64,000 nucleotides of DNA from Vibrio agarivorans (GCF_030409635.1 NZ_JAUFQF010000004.1:964241-1028240); one strand, 5' to 3'. Positions 1 to 11,222 are shown, counted from the stretch's first letter. Program-made: numbers and translations. The notes: generated by a model from the sequence alone, not told the origin.

Positions 1-1081
1 GTTCGACGATTGCGGTTGCCTCAACGGCAGAGACGATGTCAGTGATTAATATCACGAACTCATCACCCCCAATACGCGCAATATGGTCTTGACGACCAAG
101 CTGTGTGCGTAAGCGTCGAGCCAGTTCTGTCAGTATTTGGTCTCCACTTTGGTGGCCAAATGAATCATTAATGTGTTTGAAGTGGTCGATATCGAGAAAC
201 AGCGTGGCGAACATCTGTTTTGCCGTACGAGCGTGAATGATCTGCTCATTCATCGTATTGAGCAGTGTTGCTCGGTTGGGCAGCTCAGTTAGGTGGTCGA
301 AAAATGCCAGCTTCTCTAGTTTCTCTTCATGCGCTTTTTGCACTGAGACATCTTCAAACACACAAATGAAGTTCATCAACTGATGATCGTTATCGAAGAC
401 TTTGGTGATTGTCGTCAGCTGTGGGTATAGAGAGCCATCTTTGCGGCGGTTGATAAACTCGCCTTTCCATTGATGCTCATTGTCTAGGTTGTCCCACATC
501 GCCCGATAAAAGTCGGTTTTATGCAGGCCTGATTGGAGCATTCTCGGGTTGCGACCAATGACCTCACTTAACTCAAATCCGGTGATCTGTGAAAAGGCAG
601 GATTGACGTCCATGATGTTGCCTCGCACATCGGTGATCATCATGCCTTCATTCGAGTTGTGAAAGATTTTTGCTGCGAGGGCGAGTTGGTTTTCTACTTG
701 CTTACGACGAGTCACATTTCGTGTCATGCCCGATACACCAATAATATTGCCATCTTCGTCTACAACGGGTGACTTAATCGTCTCTAGCCAGATCTCTTGG
801 CCATCACTATTTGCTCGAGCACACTCTTCAACGATGTGCTGCTTGCCCGTCGTGAGTGCAATATTGTCGGTAATGAGAAATTTGTCCGCTAGGTCGCGAT
901 CAAAAATTTCATAGTCCGTTTTACCGATAATTGACGAGAGGTTTTTTTGCCACGCTTTTTCCACGGCAGCATTACATTGCACATAGACCCCGTTAAGGTC
1001 TTTAATCCAGGCATGGTCATCAAGGCCGTTCCAAAACTGCTTAAGGCTCGCTTGAAGCATTGCTGGCTTATTATTGGACAT
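1..1081 (-). CDS. PAS-PAS-GGDEF diguanylate cyclase, 3' end missing
   Basis: The minus-strand frame is open to the window edge, so the C-terminus is missing. The product begins MSNNKPAML and has two PAS-like sensor regions (about residues 10-115 and 130-250; the first includes WIKDLNGVYVQCN and GVSGMTRNVT). A GGDEF domain follows, with FDHLTELPNRA, LDIDHFKHINDSFGH and the intact active-site motif RIGGDEF near the edge. It should make cyclic di-GMP from two GTP in response to a small ligand or redox signal at the PAS domains. No transmembrane segment is visible, so it is probably cytoplasmic. An EAL domain could lie beyond the window. The start at 1081 has AAGGA about 12 bases upstream; in-frame GTG and ATG codons up to 30-45 bases further upstream are possible. 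Family call firm; substrate and signal unknown. Confidence 0.85.
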   Translation of the reverse strand, partial: MSNNKPAMLQASLKQFWNGLDDHAWIKDLNGVYVQCNAAVEKAWQKNLSSIIGKTDYEIFDRDLADKFLITDNIALTTGKQHIVEECARANSDGQEIWLETIKSPVVDEDGNIIGVSGMTRNVTRRKQVENQLALAAKIFHNSNEGMMITDVRGNIMDVNPAFSQITGFELSEVIGRNPRMLQSGLHKTDFYRAMWDNLDNEHQWKGEFINRRKDGSLYPQLTTITKVFDNDHQLMNFICVFEDVSVQKAHEEKLEKLAFFDHLTELPNRATLLNTMNEQIIHARTAKQMFATLFLDIDHFKHINDSFGHQSGDQILTELARRLRTQLGRQDHIARIGGDEFVILITDIVSAVEATAIVE

Positions 1082-1234
1082 GTGGTGCTTCAATCCTTTG
1101 TTATTTTGCACTCTATGATGCATTCGGCGCTTGCTACACAGGGTGCTTTTGATACAGCAAATCAATCAAGGCGCAATCATACGCCTATCATTGGATATGA
1201 TCGAGTTGGGATGCAATTATATTGAAGGCTACTC

Positions 1235-2140
1235 TCATCCCTGTTCAGTGATACTTTGACGTGCTTTAAACTTAAGTTGTTGAATCACCAATCCGGTGAT
1301 GATCAATACCAGGCCCATGAGTGTGCTCGGGTGTATTTCTTCACCGATGATGGTGGAAAGTAGAATAAGAGAGATAAAGGGTGAGGCAAAGATCAGGTTA
1401 CTGATACGAGCCGTATTATTAGTTAACTTCAAGGCAGATAACCACAGCACAAATGTAATGCCCATCTCAAACAAACCGACATAGCTGACAGCCAACCAAC
1501 CTTTGTGACTGACGTTTGCAAAGCCAATACCTTCATACACCATCAAGGCAACGGCAAAAGGAATAGCGACGAAGAAGCCAAGCAACACACCTACGATGGG
1601 GTCTGCTTTGTTTTTTGTATTCAGGATCCAGTAGCCCGCCCAAAGCAGAGTAGAGAGCAGGGCAAGACCAACACCAAGAGGGCTCTCAAAATCAAGGGCT
1701 AATAGATCCCCTTGAGTCGCAATCACAATCACACCGAAGTAGCTCAACCCACAGGCAACCCAGTCTTGTTTACGGATTTTTTGACCAAGGAACATCGCCG
1801 CCATCAATGTGAGCGTGATTGCCCAGCTGTAGTTTATCGCTTGTGCCTGTGATGCTGGCAGCAAGTCATAAGCCTTAAATAGAATTAGGTAGTAAGCAAG
1901 CGGGTTAATTAAACCGAGCAGAAGGTAGTACCAAGGGTTCGCTACGAAGGTTGGCACGATCTGCTGGAGTGTGCCTTTGAGCGCGCAGACGATAAACAGT
2001 GCAAGTGCGGAAACCATACTGGCGATAGTGAGCATTTGGATCGGAGAAAACTCAGCCAGAGTCAGTTTGAAAGCGGTGGCGACCGTTGACCAAAGTAAAA
2101 CAGCAGATAAGCCAAATAACAGCGCACGGCGCTCGTTCAT
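1235..2140 (-). CDS. DMT-superfamily (EamA) transporter
   Basis: About 301 residues and almost entirely hydrophobic, with around ten predicted transmembrane helices in two repeated halves, as in the EamA/drug-metabolite transporter family. The first half starts RRALLFGLSAVLLWSTVATAF and the second has GVGLALLSTLLWAGYWILNTK. The protein ends with a short basic tail (KFKARQS). Substrate cannot be read from sequence; relatives export amino acids, metabolites or aromatic compounds. I prefer the ATG at 2140 (MNERR) because GGA lies about 8 bases upstream; an ATG at 2152 lacks a ribosome site. It stands alone, convergent with nothing and divergent from rmuC. Confidence 0.85.
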   Translation of the reverse strand: MNERRALLFGLSAVLLWSTVATAFKLTLAEFSPIQMLTIASMVSALALFIVCALKGTLQQIVPTFVANPWYYLLLGLINPLAYYLILFKAYDLLPASQAQAINYSWAITLTLMAAMFLGQKIRKQDWVACGLSYFGVIVIATQGDLLALDFESPLGVGLALLSTLLWAGYWILNTKNKADPIVGVLLGFFVAIPFAVALMVYEGIGFANVSHKGWLAVSYVGLFEMGITFVLWLSALKLTNNTARISNLIFASPFISLILLSTIIGEEIHPSTLMGLVLIITGLVIQQLKFKARQSITEQG

Positions 2141-2272
2141 GATGCATTCCATTAAAGCTAGGAGAAAGGGAGCTTAGTTTATAGTCACTCTGTTATGAGT
2201 CAAAACTGGACATTTATCCAGTATAAAAATACCATTATTGAAGGTTAACTCGCTGATAAAAGGAAAGTGCCC

Positions 2273-3802
2273 ATGCAGTGGCTACTGGATCATCAAACCA
2301 CACTATTGGCTCTCGCAGGAGGCAGCTTGGTCAGTGCTGCAGTGGCGAGCTGGTGGATGAAAAACAAAATGCAGACTCAATGTCAGCTTCTTGAGCAAGA
2401 GCTAGCGCTTAAAAGCCAGCTGTTCAATGCGGAAACCCAGCAGCTTAAACAGAGCTTAGCCTCGAGTCAGCAAGAGTTAGATGAGCTAGATATTGAGCGT
2501 GATAAAGCAGCGCATGAGCTCAAACAGACCCACGGCAAAATGATGGCGATGTTAGAAAAGCTACGCCACTTTGATGCACTGCGCCAAGAGCGAGAGCAGT
2601 ATGCGCGTGACCTCGATAGCATGCGTGAGCATAAATCAGAGCTTGAGGCGAGCTTGCGAGAGCAGGAAGCGCGTCATCAGCAAGAGAGCAAGGCTAACCA
2701 AGAGAAGGTGCAACTGTTAGAGCAGGCAGAAGAGCGGCTAAAGCAACAGTTTGAACAGCTGGCAAATCAGGTGTTTGAGAGCAAAACCGCCAAGGTCGAT
2801 CAGCAAAATAAAATCAGCCTAGAGGGTTTACTGTTACCCCTTAAAGAGCAACTCGAAGGCTTTAAGAAACAGGTAAATGATAGCTTTACTGTAGAAGCCA
2901 AAGAGCGCCACACTCTAATTCACGAGCTGCACAAGTTGCAACAGCTCAATGCGCGAATGACGCAAGAGGCGGTGAACCTGACCAATGCCTTGAAGGGGGA
3001 TAACAAACAACAAGGCAACTGGGGTGAGGTGGTGTTAGCGCGAGTACTAGCGGAATCTGGCCTGCGCGAGGGGCACGAATACACGACGCAAACCAGTTAC
3101 AAAAACGAGTCCGGTAAGCGTTATCAGCCAGATGTCATCGTTAACCTGCCACAAAGAAAGCAGGTGATTATCGATGCAAAAATGACGCTTGTAGCGTATG
3201 AGCGCTACTTTAATGCGCAAGATGATGCTGAGCGAAATAGTGCATTAAGTGAGCACTTGCTATCGGTTAGAGGTCATATAAAAGGACTTGGCCAGAAAGA
3301 TTACCATCAACTACAGGGCATTGAGAGCCTCGATTATGTGTTGATGTTTATTCCGGTCGAGCCGGCTTTCCAAGTGGCGATTGAAGCAGACCCAAGCCTT
3401 GTGAGTGATGCATTCGATAACAACATTTTGTTGGTGAGCCCAACCACGTTACTTGTCGCGCTGCGTACCATTGACAATTTATGGCGCAATGACCGGCAGA
3501 ACCAAAATGCCAAATTGATCGCCGAGCGAGCGGGCAAGCTTTATGACAAGCTGCGCCTGTTTGTCGATGATATGGAAGGGCTTGGTGGCGCATTAGATAA
3601 AGCCAATCAACAATACCAAGGCGCAATGAATAAGCTTGCCACAGGGCGTGGAAATGCGATTCGTCAGGCTGAAAGCTTTAAACAGTTAGGGGTTGAAATC
3701 AAAAGACCGATCTCTCCGGCGCTAGCTGAGCTGTCGCACAATGATCCAGATACACAAATGCAACAAGCAGAAAGACAACCGATAGAGGATAAAGTAAACT
3801 AG
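2273..3802 (+). CDS. rmuC: DNA recombination protein RmuC
   Basis: About 509 residues. An N-terminal hydrophobic segment (about residues 8-28) would anchor it. A long coiled coil rich in Glu, Gln and Lys follows (about 30-220), then the conserved RmuC nuclease-like domain with GNWGEVVLARVLAESGL, the PDVIVNLP stretch, IIDAKMTLVAYERYF and FIPVEPAF. In E. coli RmuC limits recombination at inverted repeats and is predicted to have an endonuclease-like fold. The ATG at 2273 has AGGA about 8 bases upstream; a GTG two codons earlier is too close to that site. It precedes ubiE by 77 bases and may be cotranscribed. Confidence 0.93.
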   Translation: MQWLLDHQTTLLALAGGSLVSAAVASWWMKNKMQTQCQLLEQELALKSQLFNAETQQLKQSLASSQQELDELDIERDKAAHELKQTHGKMMAMLEKLRHFDALRQEREQYARDLDSMREHKSELEASLREQEARHQQESKANQEKVQLLEQAEERLKQQFEQLANQVFESKTAKVDQQNKISLEGLLLPLKEQLEGFKKQVNDSFTVEAKERHTLIHELHKLQQLNARMTQEAVNLTNALKGDNKQQGNWGEVVLARVLAESGLREGHEYTTQTSYKNESGKRYQPDVIVNLPQRKQVIIDAKMTLVAYERYFNAQDDAERNSALSEHLLSVRGHIKGLGQKDYHQLQGIESLDYVLMFIPVEPAFQVAIEADPSLVSDAFDNNILLVSPTTLLVALRTIDNLWRNDRQNQNAKLIAERAGKLYDKLRLFVDDMEGLGGALDKANQQYQGAMNKLATGRGNAIRQAESFKQLGVEIKRPISPALAELSHNDPDTQMQQAERQPIEDKVN

Positions 3803-3879
3803 TCCGCTGCAGCATTTGGGAGGCGTGACATACGCTTAAGTTCTTCCCCACGAGGTTCGCTGCACCAAGAGGAAAGATA

Positions 3880-4662
3880 ATGACGGACACCAGTGTAAAC
3901 ACGCAACTAGAGCAAGATAATCAAAGCACCACTCACTTTGGCTTCACAACAGTCGCTAAAGAAGAGAAAGTGCAGAAAGTAGCGCAAGTCTTCCACTCTG
4001 TGGCAGCAAAATATGACCTAATGAATGACCTGATGTCAGGTGGTATTCACCGCATCTGGAAGCGCTTTACCATTGATTGCAGTGGTGCCCGCCCAGGTCA
4101 GCGCATTCTTGACCTTGGTGGTGGTACTGGTGACTTAACCGCAAAATTCTCTCGCATTGTGGGTGAGAAGGGCCATGTAATCTTAGCGGATATCAACAAC
4201 TCCATGCTCAATGTGGGTCGCGATAAGTTGCGTGATTCCGGCATTGTCGGCAATGTCCACTACGTACAGGCAAATGCTGAAGAGCTGCCATTCCCTGATA
4301 ACTATTTTGATGCGATCACCATCAGTTTCTGTCTGCGTAACGTAACAGACAAAGACAAAGCATTACGCTCTATGTACCGAGTGCTAAAGCCAGGTGGTCG
4401 CTTACTGGTTCTTGAGTTCTCAAAACCTATTTTAGATCCGCTTTCAAAAATCTATGACGCGTACTCATTCCACCTGCTACCAAAAATGGGTGAGCTGGTA
4501 GCGAATGACGCTGAGAGCTACCGCTACCTAGCAGAATCCATTCGCATGCACCCAGATCAAGATACGCTGCAAGGCATGATGGAAGAAGCCGGTTTTGAGC
4601 AAACCAACTACTACAACCTAACGGGTGGTATTGTTGCGCTGCACCGAGGCTACAAGTTTTAG
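3880..4662 (+). CDS. ubiE: Ubiquinone/menaquinone C-methyltransferase UbiE
   Basis: 260 residues, near the usual length. It is a class I SAM-dependent methyltransferase: the SAM loop is [15 protein letters not shown], followed by [14 protein letters not shown] and the family signatures [17 protein letters not shown] near the N-terminus and [12 protein letters not shown] in the middle. UbiE performs the C-2 methylation of the benzoquinol ring in ubiquinone synthesis and converts demethylmenaquinol to menaquinol. It is the first gene of a tight ubiE-ubiJ-ubiB group (9 bases to ubiJ). GAGGAAAGATA upstream of the ATG gives a good ribosome site. Confidence 0.97.
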   Translation: MTDTSVNTQLEQDNQSTTHFGFTTVAKEEKVQKVAQVFHSVAAKYDLMNDLMSGGIHRIWKRFTIDCSGARPGQRILDLGGGTGDLTAKFSRIVGEKGHVILADINNSMLNVGRDKLRDSGIVGNVHYVQANAEELPFPDNYFDAITISFCLRNVTDKDKALRSMYRVLKPGGRLLVLEFSKPILDPLSKIYDAYSFHLLPKMGELVANDAESYRYLAESIRMHPDQDTLQGMMEEAGFEQTNYYNLTGGIVALHRGYKF

Positions 4663-4671
4663 GGAGTCACT

Positions 4672-5277
4672 ATGCCATTGATGCCTTTGGTCACTGCTGG
4701 AATCGAAACAGCGCTGAATCTGTGTATTAAAGAGAGCGATGAAGCCCAGCAACGCCTTACTCGCCTGAAAGGTAAGGTGATTCGAGTTCACCTGAAAGAG
4801 CTCAATCATGCTTTGACGTTTGTATTTAGTCAGCAGATAGATGTGCTAGCGGCTTACGAAGGTGAGCCAGATTGTGATCTCTCTTTATCCCTTGCAGTAT
4901 TGCCAGAACTGAAAGACCAATCGAATATTACACGCTTGATCAAACAAGATAAGCTTGAGTTAGAGGGCGATATTCAACTCGCTCAATCTTTAGCCAAGCT
5001 GCTTGATGAGGTGAAGCCGAACCTCGAAGAGTGGCTGTCCAAAGCGACCGGTGATGCCTTTGCACATACCGCTGTGTATAGTGCGAAGCAGGTTGGGCAG
5101 TTTGTGCAGCAGCGCGCGCAGCGTCATCAACAACACATCGCAGAAGTGCTGACAGAAGAGTGGCGTATTGCGCCACCACCGCTTGAAGTGGCGCATTTTT
5201 GTGATCAGGTAGATGATGTAAAAAGCCAAGCGGCGCGCATTGAAGCGCGTCTGAATGCTTTACTGGAGTCGCTATGA
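4672..5277 (+). CDS. ubiJ: Ubiquinone biosynthesis accessory factor UbiJ (SCP2 domain)
   Basis: 201 residues with an SCP2-type lipid-binding N-terminal half ([17 protein letters not shown], then [13 protein letters not shown] and [17 protein letters not shown]) and a helical C-terminal half ending in a coiled coil. UbiJ is thought to bind lipophilic ubiquinone intermediates and to organise the soluble Ubi complex; its partner UbiK is also in this window (23392-23643). The stop overlaps the ubiB start by four bases (ATGA), which suggests translational coupling. GGGAGT precedes the ATG; the fourth codon is also ATG and could be used. Confidence 0.93.
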   Translation: MPLMPLVTAGIETALNLCIKESDEAQQRLTRLKGKVIRVHLKELNHALTFVFSQQIDVLAAYEGEPDCDLSLSLAVLPELKDQSNITRLIKQDKLELEGDIQLAQSLAKLLDEVKPNLEEWLSKATGDAFAHTAVYSAKQVGQFVQQRAQRHQQHIAEVLTEEWRIAPPPLEVAHFCDQVDDVKSQAARIEARLNALLESL

Positions 5278-6938
5278 GCCCGTCAGAGCTAAAGCGTCTC
5301 TATCGAATCATTCAAGTCCATCTAGAGTATGGGCTAGATGACCTATTGCCGAATGAGCAGTCAAACTTTAGTGCTGATGTTTCCCAGCGCTTCAAAGCCC
5401 CGCGCTTGTTACGCAAATCTCTCTTTTGGATGAAGAATCGCCACACTGACCGTGAGTTGGGTGAGCGTCTGCGCGAAGCACTGCAAGAGCTTGGCCCGGT
5501 ATGGATCAAGTTCGGCCAGATGATGTCGACGCGTCGCGACTTGCTTCCTCCGCATATCGCTGATCCTTTAGCTGAGCTACAAGACAACGTTGCTCCTTTT
5601 GACGGGCGTTTAGCGCGTGAGCAAATGGAGCAAGCACTGGGCGGTAAACTTGAGCAGTGGTTTGTTGGCTTTGATGAGGTGCCGCTTGCGTCTGCCTCTA
5701 TCGCGCAAGTTCATACGGCCAAGTTGAAAGACAGTGGCCGAGAGGTGGTGCTCAAGGTTATTCGCCCAGACATTCGCTCGGTGATTGATGCTGATCTCAA
5801 GCTGATGTATCGCATGGCGCGCTTGGTTGCAAAAATGCTGCCAGAAGCGCGTCGGCTAAAGCCGGTTGAAGTCGTTCGTGAATACGAAAAAACGCTACTT
5901 GATGAGCTTGATTTACGTCGTGAAGCGGCGAATGCTATTCAACTGCGTCGTAACTTTGAAGGCAGCGAAGAGCTGTATGTGCCGGAGGTGATCACCGATT
6001 TTAGCAATCAAACGGTGATGGTATCAGAGCGTATTTACGGCTATCAGGTCTCAGACATTGAAGGCTTAAAAGCCAACGGCACCAACATGAAGCTGCTGGC
6101 TGAGCGTGGAGTGAGTGTCTTCTTTACTCAGGTGTTTCGCGATAGCTTCTTCCATGCCGACATGCATCCAGGTAACGTGTTCGTTGAGAAGGCTCATCCA
6201 GAGAACCCGCAATGGATTGGCTTAGACTGCGGTATTGTTGGCACATTGAATAGTGACGATAAGCGTTATCTTGCTGAAAACTTCTTAGCCTTCTTTAATC
6301 GCGATTATCGCCGTGTGGCAGAGCTGCATGTCGAGTCGGGCTGGGTTCCACGTGAAACTAACGTTGATGAGTTTGAGTTTGCTATTCGCATAGTGTGTGA
6401 GCCGATTTTTGCTAAGCCGTTGTGTGAAATCTCGTTTGGTCATGTACTGCTTAATCTGTTCAACACAGCACGTCGTTTTAATATGGAAGTTCAGCCGCAG
6501 CTGGTCTTACTGCAAAAAACACTACTTTATGTTGAAGGATTAGGTCGACAGCTTTATCCGCAACTAGACTTATGGGATACGGCCAAGCCGTTTCTTGAAG
6601 AGTGGATGATGAATCAGGTGGGGCCAAAAGCGGTTGTGAACGCGGTGAAAGATCGCGCACCATTTTGGGCTGAAAAATTGCCTGAACTACCAGAACTGCT
6701 GTACGATAGTTTGAAGCAAGGTAAGTCGATGAACGTGAGAATGGAAAAGCTCTATCAAGGGTATCGAGATTCCAAACGTAATCAAGCGACTGGACAATTT
6801 TTGTTTGGTATCGGTGCCACACTTATGGTGTGTTCAGCGATACTTATGAATCACCATCAGTATGATGATCTCTCACTGGTTGGTGCGGCAGGTGGATGTG
6901 TGGCTTGGCTGTTTAGCTGGCGAGCATACCGTCGTTAA
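5274..6938 (+). CDS. ubiB: Ubiquinone biosynthesis atypical kinase/ATPase UbiB
   Basis: 554 residues, slightly longer than the E. coli protein. The ABC1/ADCK kinase-like core shows the KxGQ motif as [17 protein letters not shown], the alanine-rich loop as [15 protein letters not shown], the lysine in VVLKVIRPD, and the catalytic [11 protein letters not shown] and LDCGIVGTL. Two hydrophobic helices close the protein (about 505-550) and attach it to the inner membrane. UbiB is required for ubiquinone synthesis and is proposed to mobilise membrane intermediates by ATP hydrolysis. It overlaps ubiJ and lies 37 bases before tatA, the same linkage as in E. coli. Confidence 0.97.
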   Translation: MSPSELKRLYRIIQVHLEYGLDDLLPNEQSNFSADVSQRFKAPRLLRKSLFWMKNRHTDRELGERLREALQELGPVWIKFGQMMSTRRDLLPPHIADPLAELQDNVAPFDGRLAREQMEQALGGKLEQWFVGFDEVPLASASIAQVHTAKLKDSGREVVLKVIRPDIRSVIDADLKLMYRMARLVAKMLPEARRLKPVEVVREYEKTLLDELDLRREAANAIQLRRNFEGSEELYVPEVITDFSNQTVMVSERIYGYQVSDIEGLKANGTNMKLLAERGVSVFFTQVFRDSFFHADMHPGNVFVEKAHPENPQWIGLDCGIVGTLNSDDKRYLAENFLAFFNRDYRRVAELHVESGWVPRETNVDEFEFAIRIVCEPIFAKPLCEISFGHVLLNLFNTARRFNMEVQPQLVLLQKTLLYVEGLGRQLYPQLDLWDTAKPFLEEWMMNQVGPKAVVNAVKDRAPFWAEKLPELPELLYDSLKQGKSMNVRMEKLYQGYRDSKRNQATGQFLFGIGATLMVCSAILMNHHQYDDLSLVGAAGGCVAWLFSWRAYRR

Positions 6939-6975
6939 TTGAGACTTTTCTTAATAATAACCCGAGGAATAGAGA

Positions 6976-7212
6976 ATGGGTGGTATTAGTGTTTGGCAAC
7001 TTCTTATTATTGCCGTAATCGTTGTTCTACTGTTTGGCACGAAAAAGCTTCGTAACATCGGTGGTGATCTAGGTAGCGCTGTAAAAGGCTTCAAGAACGC
7101 GATGAGTGATGAGGAAGCAGCAAAGAAAGACGCTGACTTCGAACAGAAGAACATCGAGCAGCAGAAGACAGAAGCTTCTGCTGAAACGAAGAAAGACAAA
7201 GAGCAGGCTTAA
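6976..7212 (+). CDS. tatA: Sec-independent translocase subunit TatA
   Basis: 78 residues. The N-terminus [20 protein letters not shown] is the single membrane helix, followed by the [20 protein letters not shown] hinge and amphipathic helix, then a charged tail. TatA oligomers form the passage for folded twin-arginine substrates. GAGGAATAGAGA precedes the ATG, and tatB starts 3 bases after its stop. Confidence 0.97.
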   Translation: MGGISVWQLLIIAVIVVLLFGTKKLRNIGGDLGSAVKGFKNAMSDEEAAKKDADFEQKNIEQQKTEASAETKKDKEQA

Positions 7213-7215
7213 TCC

Positions 7216-7638
7216 GTGTTTGATATCGGTTTTTGGGAACTGGTATTAATCTCTGTAGTGGGGCTGGTGGTGCTTGGACCAGAACGCCTTCCCCATGCGA
7301 TTCGCAGTGTGTCTCGATTTATCTCCGGCGCGAAAGCAATGGCGAATAATGTCAAAGATGAACTGTCTCATGAGCTCAAGGTTCAAGAACTGCAAGAGAA
7401 CCTAAAGAAAGCTGAGCAAATGGGAATGCAAGACCTCTCTCCAGAGTTAAAGTCTTCCATCGATGAGCTAAAGCAAGCAGCGCAAGACGTGCAGCGACCA
7501 TACGCGGCCTCGTCAGATAAAGTGCCTGCTGAGCCGACTCAAGCAGAAACGGTTGATACTCAGCCTAAAACATCAGTGAGTGAGCCTCCGGCGACAGAAT
7601 CACTGAATGTTAAGCAGTCAGACTCTAAAGCTGATTAG
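7216..7638 (+). CDS. tatB: Sec-independent translocase subunit TatB
   Basis: 140 residues beginning at GTG. The membrane helix [20 protein letters not shown] leads into the conserved [15 protein letters not shown] and an amphipathic helix, then a long acidic, proline-rich tail. TatB works with TatC to recognise twin-arginine signal peptides. The proximity of the GTG to the tatA stop suggests coupling. A hairpin with a T-run lies just downstream, so tatC may be expressed at a lower level than tatAB. Confidence 0.96.
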   Translation: MFDIGFWELVLISVVGLVVLGPERLPHAIRSVSRFISGAKAMANNVKDELSHELKVQELQENLKKAEQMGMQDLSPELKSSIDELKQAAQDVQRPYAASSDKVPAEPTQAETVDTQPKTSVSEPPATESLNVKQSDSKAD

Positions 7639-7641
7639 TAT

Positions 7642-7669
7642 AAAGAGCTGCATTTTTGCAGCTCTTTTT
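7642..7669 (+). terminator. Intrinsic terminator between tatB and tatC
   Basis: An 11-base stem (AAGAGCTGCA and its complement) with a short T-rich loop is followed by TTTTT. It lies inside the tat gene group, so it may be a partial terminator that tunes tatC relative to tatAB. Confidence 0.75.
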
Positions 7670-7737
7670 GCCTTTATGAACCCCATGACTTGTGCGTCGC
7701 AAGGCACATGTTAATGGTCACTCCCAAGAGGATGATT

Positions 7738-8487
7738 ATGTCTTCTGTTGAGCAAACCCAGCCTTTGATAGCGCACCTATTAGAGTTGCGCGATCGACTA
7801 CTGCGTGCCATTGCTGCCGTATTGGTGATCTTTATTGGCTTGATTTACTTTTCAAACGAAATCTATGAATTTGTTTCAGCGCCACTGGTAGAGCGTCTAC
7901 CAGAAGGGGCAACGATGATCGCAACCGATGTTGCTTCACCGTTCTTTACACCACTCAAACTGACTTTGATCAGCGCGGTGTTTGTGGCAGTACCGTTTAT
8001 TTTGTATCAGGTTTGGGCCTTTGTAGCGCCGGGTTTGTACAAACATGAACGTAAGCTGATTATGCCGCTGATGTTCTCTAGCTCGCTGCTCTTTTACTGT
8101 GGTGTGGCTTTTGCGTATTTTGTCGTGTTTCCGTTGGTCTTTGGCTTCTTTACCGCCATTTCATTAGGCGGGGTGGAGTTTGCCACCGATATTTCGAGCT
8201 ACCTAGACTTTGTATTGGCGCTATTTATGGCGTTTGGTATAGCTTTTGAAGTGCCGGTTGCCATTATTCTATTGTGCTGGACTGGAGCGACCGATCCAAA
8301 AACTCTATCAGAGAAGCGTCCATATATCATTGTGGGGGCTTTTATCGTGGGCATGATGCTCACACCACCCGATATGATCTCACAAACACTGCTCGCGATA
8401 CCGATGTGTTTGCTGTTTGAGGTTGGTCTGTTCTTTGCTCGGTTCTACACTCGTAAAGAAGTACCTGAAGCGGAAGAGCAAGAATAA
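7738..8487 (+). CDS. tatC: Sec-independent translocase subunit TatC
   Basis: 249 residues with six predicted membrane helices. Family signatures include [15 protein letters not shown] at the N-terminus, the FxxPL-type region SAPLVERLP, and [15 protein letters not shown] helices, with the conserved acidic loop before [17 protein letters not shown]. TatC is the receptor for twin-arginine signals. The ATG at 7738 (MSSVEQT) has AGAGGA seven bases upstream; earlier in-frame ATGs lack this. A strong terminator follows. Confidence 0.96.
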   Translation: MSSVEQTQPLIAHLLELRDRLLRAIAAVLVIFIGLIYFSNEIYEFVSAPLVERLPEGATMIATDVASPFFTPLKLTLISAVFVAVPFILYQVWAFVAPGLYKHERKLIMPLMFSSSLLFYCGVAFAYFVVFPLVFGFFTAISLGGVEFATDISSYLDFVLALFMAFGIAFEVPVAIILLCWTGATDPKTLSEKRPYIIVGAFIVGMMLTPPDMISQTLLAIPMCLLFEVGLFFARFYTRKEVPEAEEQE

Positions 8488-8505
8488 TAAGTGCTCATTT
8501 CAACG

Positions 8506-8543
8506 AAAAAGACCAAGCTAAATCCGCTTGGTCTTTTTGTTTT
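8506..8543 (+). terminator. Terminator after tatC, probably bidirectional
   Basis: A perfect stem (AAAAAGACCAAGC paired with GCTTGGTCTTTTT) flanked by A and T runs, so it can also end tatD transcription from the other strand. Confidence 0.88.
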
Positions 8544-8567
8544 TGCGCGTTATTTTTTATTACGTTT

Positions 8568-9329
8568 TCAGAGCTTAAACAGCTGTCTCGCATTGTGTGT
8601 CGTAAGCTCATCAACAGCGTTGACGTCCATCTCCCTTAAGTCAGCGACTCTTTGTGCGACTAGCTGAGTGTAGGCTGGCTCGTTACGCTTACCTCGGTGT
8701 GGGACTGGCGCAAGGTAAGGGCAGTCGGTTTCTAGAATCACCTTGCTAAGATCGAGGTGTGGAATCACCTTGTCCATCCCGCCATTTTTAAAGGTCGAGA
8801 CACCACCAAGCCCTAGATGAAAGCCAAGATCGTTAATGGCTTTAGCCTCCTCGACACTGCCACCAAAGCAGTGGAAAACCCCGCTAAGTTGGCCATCTTG
8901 CTCTTTCTCAAGCAGTGTCAATGTCTCTTCAATCGAATCACGAGTGTGAATCACGACGGGTAGGTTAAGTTCTTTGGCCCAGTTCAGCTGTGTGGTAAAA
9001 GCCCACTCTTGCTCATTGCGGTAGGTTTTGTCCCAGTAGAGATCAATACCGATTTCCCCAACGGCAATAAAAGCGTGCTTATCAAACCAAGCTTTAATGA
9101 TAGCCAGTGTTTGCTCGACATCACCGTCAACATAGCAAGGGTGCAGCCCCATCATTGAACGGCAGATGTCTGGATAGCGGGCTTCGGTCGTAAGCATTGG
9201 CTCTATTGAGTCGAGGTCGATGTTAGGTAGCAGAATTTGACTTACACCTTGTGAAAGGGCGCGTTGCACCACGTCATCGCGGTCTTGGTCAAATTCACTG
9301 GCATAGATGTGAGCGTGGGTATCAATCAT
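8568..9329 (-). CDS. tatD: TatD-family metal-dependent DNase
   Basis: 253 residues from the ATG at 9329 (MIDTHAHIY), the start that fits the family; the frame continues upstream but that part looks non-coding. Metal ligands are visible in order: THAH near residue 5, the Glu of AVGEIGIDLYW, VIHTRD, FHCFGG and ETDCPYLAP. TatD-type enzymes are metal-dependent 3'-5' exonucleases with a TIM-barrel fold, linked to oxidative DNA damage. Despite the name it is not part of the translocase. It runs divergently from hemB with about 200 bases between start codons. The upstream ribosome site is weak. Confidence 0.9.
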   Translation of the reverse strand: MIDTHAHIYASEFDQDRDDVVQRALSQGVSQILLPNIDLDSIEPMLTTEARYPDICRSMMGLHPCYVDGDVEQTLAIIKAWFDKHAFIAVGEIGIDLYWDKTYRNEQEWAFTTQLNWAKELNLPVVIHTRDSIEETLTLLEKEQDGQLSGVFHCFGGSVEEAKAINDLGFHLGLGGVSTFKNGGMDKVIPHLDLSKVILETDCPYLAPVPHRGKRNEPAYTQLVAQRVADLREMDVNAVDELTTHNARQLFKL

Positions 9330-9472
9330 ATCGGTGCTAAATTCGTCGGTAAGTAATGGGGATAGCTTACTCTCGAGGTTTTTCAAAGCAAGCAGTGATT
9401 TTGTGTTGTATTTGCTAGATAGATTACCGCATAGTGATATGATTCTAACAGAGCTTCTCAAGTAAGCGATAG

Positions 9473-10573
<1,101 letters not shown>

Positions 10574-10592
10574 TTTTACTAGGTTTGATATA

Positions 10593-10629
10593 GGCTGGTA
10601 TCTCTGAATGGAGGTATCAGCCTTTTTAT
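10593..10629 (+). terminator. Terminator after hemB
   Basis: A 12-base stem with two G-T pairs (GGCTGGTATCTC with GAGGTATCAGCC) followed by TTTTT. It overlaps an alternative upstream ATG of the next gene (10608), which argues for the later start. Confidence 0.8.
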
Positions 10630-10643
10630 TGGGAGAAAGAGAG

Positions 10644-11102
10644 ATGTCTGGGGTTGAAGTTCGAGTTGGAAGCCTTGATGAGGTGACTCAAGTAGTAGAA
10701 ACAATCGGTGAGTTTGCTCGAAAAGAGACAGTCGAAAGCCTATCTGAGCGCTTGAGTGACAAACATGATGTGCTAGTGCTGGTGGCCGTTGAAGATAGGC
10801 AGTTGCTGGGTTTTAAAATTGGCTATCGACTGGATGACACAACTTACTACAGCTGGCTCGGTGGTGTGTCTCCATTAGCGAGAGGCAAGGGGGTAGCGCA
10901 AAAGCTACTGGACTATCAAGAGGCATGGGTGGTAGATAAGGGCTATCGCGAGCTTAAAGTGAAATCTCGTAATCAGTTTCCGAGTATGTTGCGTTTGTTG
11001 ATCCGCAATCACTACCAAATTGAAGATTTTGAACGTGTTGATCCATTGCAGGAGTCTCGTATTCATTTCACTAAGTTATTGATTGCTTGTGAGCTGCGTT
11101 GA
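10644..11102 (+). CDS. GNAT-family N-acetyltransferase
   Basis: 152 residues starting MSGVEVRVG, with GGGAGAAAGAG upstream. The acetyl-CoA-binding region is SWLGGVSPLARGKGVAQKLLD (the R/Q-x-x-G-x-G/A motif as RGKGVA), preceded by the strand LLGFKIGYRL. GNAT enzymes transfer acetyl groups to small-molecule amines or protein lysines or N-termini; the substrate here is unknown. It stands between the hemB terminator and the RyhB gene. Confidence 0.85.
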   Translation: MSGVEVRVGSLDEVTQVVETIGEFARKETVESLSERLSDKHDVLVLVAVEDRQLLGFKIGYRLDDTTYYSWLGGVSPLARGKGVAQKLLDYQEAWVVDKGYRELKVKSRNQFPSMLRLLIRNHYQIEDFERVDPLQESRIHFTKLLIACELR

Positions 11103-11167
11103 TCTAGTCGGTTTGATCTCGGTATTGAGCAGCCTTGAACCGAGTGTCTGATCGCAACCTAAGAATC

Positions 11168-11220
11168 AAATGATATTTATTCTCAATTAATGCTTGCATT
11201 TGAAAATGAGAATCATTACT
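11168..11220 (+). promoter_or_regulatory. Fur boxes of the ryhB promoter
   Basis: The 19 bases at 11202-11220 match the Fur consensus at about 15 positions (core AATGAGAATCATTA). A second, weaker match around 11168-11188 (TGATATTTATTCTCA) adjoins it. They sit just before the RyhB transcript, where iron-loaded Fur would block transcription. Confidence 0.8.
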
Positions 11221-11222
11221 GT

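Noticed and set aside
947..1225. Plus-strand frame of 92 codons over the start of the GGDEF gene
   Set aside because: Antisense to a well-supported coding region and with no recognisable protein features.
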